Below, piece by piece: positions 61,261-64,000 of a stretch of DNA of 64,000 nt. The translations under genes were made by a program, and so were the position numbers. Below the pieces are notes generated by a model. That model had not been told where the DNA came from and searched no databases. It worked only from the letters and a program-made list of their open reading frames with translations. How positions within the stretch are numbered: the first letter of the stretch is position 1; each line of letters opens with the position of its first letter. This stretch comes from G965250275 sp965250275. GTDB taxonomy: Bacteria > Pseudomonadota > Alphaproteobacteria > Rhodobacterales > Rhodobacteraceae. The stretch spans positions 3,782,001-3,846,000 of the forward strand of contig OZ252297.1 of the NCBI GenBank assembly GCA_965250275.1. The letters run 5' to 3'.

Positions 61261-62445
61261 TTAGTCCTCCGACCCCTGCCGGCGCCGTAAGGCTGCGGTG
61301 CGGGGCAGGATCAGCGATTTCACCAGAATGTCGATGTCCTTGCGCAACTCCGCCATGCTCTCCTGCCGTCCGGCAGAGATCTCTTCGAGGATACGCAGCA
61401 TCTGCACGTCGATCGACCGCAGCCGCATCCGGCTTTCAGCATCCATCCCGTCTCCGGGTCCGTTGGCGCGCATTAGTTCGATCAGCTGTTCTTGTCCCGC
61501 GGCAACCCGGTCCAACGCGTTGCCGGTGCTGTCCGTGCGATCCAGCCTGTCATTCATCACGGTGATCGCATCGGCAAGCTGGGCCAGTCGCTCGTCCACT
61601 TGCGCCCGGCTCGCATCAGAACGCGCGAACATATCCTGCAAGGTTTCCATCTGCTCTGCCATATGATCGAGCACACCTGCCACCGCTCCGCCCTCGGTGC
61701 TTCCTTCATCCCCACTGGCAAAGCTGACGCGGGTGATCGAGGACAGCCACTCTTCGAGCTCGCGATAGAACCGGTTTTGTCCGTGCCCTGCAAAAAGCTC
61801 CAGCAGTCCCACGATCAACGATCCGGCCAAACCCAGCAGCGACGAGGCAAACGCAACGCCCATTCCACCCAACTGGGCTTCAAGCCCCGTCATGAGACGG
61901 TTGAAGACGGCCAGCCCTTCTTCGCCCTCTTGCGGCGCGAGACTGCGAATGGTGTCGACCACAGCCGGGACCGTTGTGGCAAGACCATAAAACGTGCCCA
62001 GCAAGCCGAGAAAGATCAGCAGATTGACGATGTAGCGCGTGATTTCGCGCTCTTCGTCGATGCGTGTTGCAACAGAGTCGAGGATCGACCGCGTCGACGC
62101 CTGTCCAAGCTGCATCTTGGCGCCGCGCGACCGCAAAAGTGAAGCGAGCGGCGCCAGCAATTGTGGAGGGCTGGCGGTTCCCGAAGTGTCCCCCGCAGCG
62201 AACCTCTCGATCCAGCGCACCGAGCCGATAAGCTGCGTCACCTGCCAGAACACGGCAAGCACACCGATGACGAAGACAAACCCGATGAACCCGTTCAGAT
62301 AGGGGTTGGCCTCGAACACAGGCAGCACCCGCGGCAAGGCAAAGGACACACCCGTTCCGGACAGCCCCAATACGATCAGCATCATCAGGATTTGCCGCAC
62401 CGGCTGGGAAAATTGCGGCCTTGGCTCGCGGTCTGGCTGCGCCAT
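61261..62445 (-). CDS. MotA/TolQ/ExbB-like proton channel protein
   Basis: 394 residues. N-terminal transmembrane helices (about 16-38, 46-70), a cytoplasmic helical region, then the two conserved TM helices around 'INLLIFLGLLGTFYGLATTVPAVV' (in part) and 'GMGVAFASSLLGLAGSLIVGLLELF' (in part), as in TolQ/ExbB/MotA. A C-terminal cytoplasmic coiled coil (about 250-390) follows. Co-transcribed with the MotB/OmpA-like gene 3 bp downstream. Resembles the ZorA/ZorB and ExbB/MotB class of 5-TM ion motors, but no zorC-like partners are present. Cell-envelope function inferred. Confidence 0.88.
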   Translation of the reverse strand: MAQPDREPRPQFSQPVRQILMMLIVLGLSGTGVSFALPRVLPVFEANPYLNGFIGFVFVIGVLAVFWQVTQLIGSVRWIERFAAGDTSGTASPPQLLAPLASLLRSRGAKMQLGQASTRSILDSVATRIDEEREITRYIVNLLIFLGLLGTFYGLATTVPAVVDTIRSLAPQEGEEGLAVFNRLMTGLEAQLGGMGVAFASSLLGLAGSLIVGLLELFAGHGQNRFYRELEEWLSSITRVSFASGDEGSTEGGAVAGVLDHMAEQMETLQDMFARSDASRAQVDERLAQLADAITVMNDRLDRTDSTGNALDRVAAGQEQLIELMRANGPGDGMDAESRMRLRSIDVQMLRILEEISAGRQESMAELRKDIDILVKSLILPRTAALRRRQGSED

Positions 62446-62517
62446 GCGCTGCGTTCCTGCTTTTTGGTCTGCTCTTGCGGGCGAGATTACAGAAAAAGCC
62501 GCCGCAGCGCCAAGGCT

Positions 62518-63048
62518 TTATACCGTCAGAGCCGCCACCCGTGCCTGCAGCCATGCCAAATCCGGGTCGTGCAGCCCGATTTCGGCAAGATGTGACACGG
62601 TATTGTGCAGATATTCGGTGTTTGGCCCACGGCCCCCGACCGCGCGGGCGATGATCTGTGCCTGATCCTCCAGCGGCAGACCACCACAGTACTGAACGTG
62701 GTCTGCATCTATGACGTATGTCACCGCCGTGACGGCGCGCCCGTCATCGAACCTGACCACCAGTTCTTTTTCCAGGTAGGCGGAAGAGATCAGCTCGCGT
62801 TCCCGAAGGTAGTCCAGCGTCTGGGTCTCTTTCCCTCGGGCCACAGCCAGCGCCAGCCCGGTGCAAGAGGCGTCCGGCACCGCATCCAGAGCCAGCACCA
62901 AACCGGGGTCAGCTTCGGTGCCGCGATGATGGATCGAGCGCATGCAAAATGACCGCGCATACCCATCCAGCGTCGCAAGACGCTGCTCCGCCACCTCGAA
63001 CCCCGGGTTCCACAGCAGCGAACCGTAGCCGAACACCCACATCGTCAT
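62518..63048 (-). CDS. Gamma-glutamylcyclotransferase (ChaC-like)
   Basis: 176 residues. Glutathione-degrading cyclotransferase: 'VFGYGSLLWNPGF' is the signature, and the catalytic acid lies in 'LDYLRERELISSAY'. 'RCCGGLPLE'-like ('QYCGGLPLEDQA') substrate region present. Three possible starts (GTG 63051, ATG 63048, ATG 63042); ATG 63048 has AGGA at good spacing. Divergent from the DUF2125 gene. Confidence 0.92.
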   Translation of the reverse strand: MTMWVFGYGSLLWNPGFEVAEQRLATLDGYARSFCMRSIHHRGTEADPGLVLALDAVPDASCTGLALAVARGKETQTLDYLRERELISSAYLEKELVVRFDDGRAVTAVTYVIDADHVQYCGGLPLEDQAQIIARAVGGRGPNTEYLHNTVSHLAEIGLHDPDLAWLQARVAALTV

Positions 63049-63116
63049 CACGCTGGTCCTCTTTCCTCTGGGCCTATAAACAGCAATCCAAGAGCAGGGA
63101 AAAGAGGCACTTGAGC

Positions 63117-64000
63117 ATGCGCGGTTTGATCAGGCTCATCATTGTGCTGGCCGTTTTGTGGTCCGGATGGTGGTTGCTGTCCGCCTATGGGTTACGGCTC
63201 AGCCTGTCCAACTGGTTCGACGCGCAGCGGGAGCTGGGCTGGCAGGCTGACTATTCGGAGATGCAAACATCGGGGTACCCGTTCCGACACACCACACGGC
63301 TGGACCTTCCGGCGCTGGCCGATCCACGGACGGGCACCGCGTGGCGGGCGGACTGGATCAGTTTCGACAGCCCTGCGGCATGGCCGGGACGTCAGACCCT
63401 GCACTTTGCCGATACGCCGCAAACACTGTCCTATCTGGATCAAACCGACACCGTGATCGCTCAAGATATGACGGCAAAGCTGCATCTTCGGCCCGGCATC
63501 GCGCTGCAGCTCGAGCAGATGGCCCTGACAGCCGGCCCCTGGGCCGTCGCCAGTACGGACGGGTCCATCCTTCAGGCTCAAAGCCTGGTTCTGGACATGC
63601 AGCAAACCGAAGACCCGGCAGTCTACGACATCACGTTCGGAGCTGATCGTTTCTCGCCCGGCGAAAACCTGAGGCGCCTGTCACAGACGGCGCAGGCCCT
63701 TCCGGCCACATTCGAGACGCTCACACTTCAAATGCAGGTCGCCTTTGACCGCCCTTGGGATCGCCGCGCCCTGGAGGAAAGCCGGCCGCAGCCGCTAGAG
63801 ATCAATCTGCGACTGGCCGATGCGCAATGGGGGGCCTTGCGGTTGCAGGCGGCCGGTCATGTCACAGTGGATGGCAACGGTGTGCCCGAGGGCTCCGTGA
63901 CCATCAAAGCGGAAAACTGGCGTGAGATGTTGGCCATTGCGCAGGCCACGGGAAGCTTGCCGGAAAGTGCCGTGGAACCCACCGACCGCGTTTTGGGACT
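63117..64000 (+). CDS. DUF2125 protein, cut by the window end
   Basis: At least 294 codons without a stop before the window ends. An N-terminal hydrophobic segment ('GLIRLIIVLAVLWSGWWLL') acts as signal anchor, followed by 'AYGLRLSLSNWFDAQRELGWQADYSEM' in part and 'GYPFRHTTRLDLPAL', the DUF2125 opening typical of Rhodobacteraceae. Function unknown; likely periplasmic/membrane-anchored. AAAGAGG lies upstream of the ATG. Confidence 0.85.
   Translation, partial: MRGLIRLIIVLAVLWSGWWLLSAYGLRLSLSNWFDAQRELGWQADYSEMQTSGYPFRHTTRLDLPALADPRTGTAWRADWISFDSPAAWPGRQTLHFADTPQTLSYLDQTDTVIAQDMTAKLHLRPGIALQLEQMALTAGPWAVASTDGSILQAQSLVLDMQQTEDPAVYDITFGADRFSPGENLRRLSQTAQALPATFETLTLQMQVAFDRPWDRRALEESRPQPLEINLRLADAQWGALRLQAAGHVTVDGNGVPEGSVTIKAENWREMLAIAQATGSLPESAVEPTDRVLG

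Noticed and set aside
59350..62445. Zorya-type anti-phage system
   Set aside because: The two genes are MotA/MotB-like as in ZorAB, but no ZorC, ZorD or ZorE homologue is adjacent and the proteins match the general ExbB/OmpA pair seen in alphaproteobacteria.
1..64000. CRISPR arrays, IS elements, prophage, tRNA or rRNA genes
   Set aside because: No regularly spaced repeats, transposase motifs, phage structural genes, cloverleaf or rRNA-like stretches were recognised by eye in any intergenic region.

Overview
The window looks like a chromosomal stretch from a marine-type alphaproteobacterium of the Rhodobacteraceae (Roseobacter group). Signs of this are: high-GC coding with tight gene packing and many ATGA/GTGA/TTGA overlaps; an atpHAGDC cluster without the F0 genes; a CIRCE element before groESL; family-typical small proteins (DUF1150, DUF465, DUF2125, UbiK, a 47-residue basic protein followed by a Hint-domain protein); and a VPLPA-CTERM protein. 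The species assignment is inference from gene content; no rRNA or tRNA gene was seen.

Layout. 1-3 kb: a DUF1800 gene, then a compact type II restriction-modification pair (MT-A70 adenine methyltransferase facing a BglII/BstYI-like endonuclease, 3' ends overlapping). 3-9.4 kb: aspS and carB, divergent, then an enoyl-CoA hydratase. 9.5-13.7 kb: small and accessory genes (mini-lipoprotein, a 57-residue RTX remnant, a FabH-like ketoacyl synthase, a possible phage-CII-like regulator, tdk). 12.7-15.9 kb: a minus-strand operon ybjN-proC-csaA-dehydrogenase, then ubiK. 16-18.7 kb: lgt-midA-pgeF with 4-nt overlaps. 18.9-25.6 kb: the 47-residue protein, a degenerate Hint protein, Lrp, trxB, a membrane redox adenylate cyclase fusion (b-haem anchor + [2Fe-2S] + class III cyclase), and a fused ATP sulfurylase/APS kinase.

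25.8-33.3 kb: an exported DUF3604 protein; groES-groEL under CIRCE plus a 24-bp perfect palindrome; a GT10 fucosyltransferase-like gene; and a sHSP-DUF1150-phzF operon with an RpoH-type promoter. 33.4-38.6 kb: purEK, an orphan phnM coupled to a secreted esterase, a DMT exporter and a DUF2161 nuclease-fold protein. 38.9-48.5 kb: VPLPA-CTERM protein, manganese pyrophosphatase, HAD phosphatase, MaoC, ribF-ycgN-ltaE, a hydrolase/isomerase pair, prs, a SYLF protein and an H-type lectin. 48.8-53.9 kb: F1 ATP synthase operon with an extra 88-codon reading frame between atpG and atpD. 54-64 kb: a methyltransferase divergent from gloB, clpA-M23 peptidase, an ExbB/MotA-like plus MotB/OmpA-like ion-motor pair with a very long coiled coil, chaC, and a DUF2125 protein cut by the window end.

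Most of the window is core metabolism and proteostasis. The parts most worth follow-up are the restriction-modification pair, the redox cyclase, the groES leader palindrome, the motor pair, the alternating inverted repeats before tdk, and the atpG-atpD insert. I found no convincing evidence of a wholly new multi-gene system, prophage, IS element or CRISPR array.
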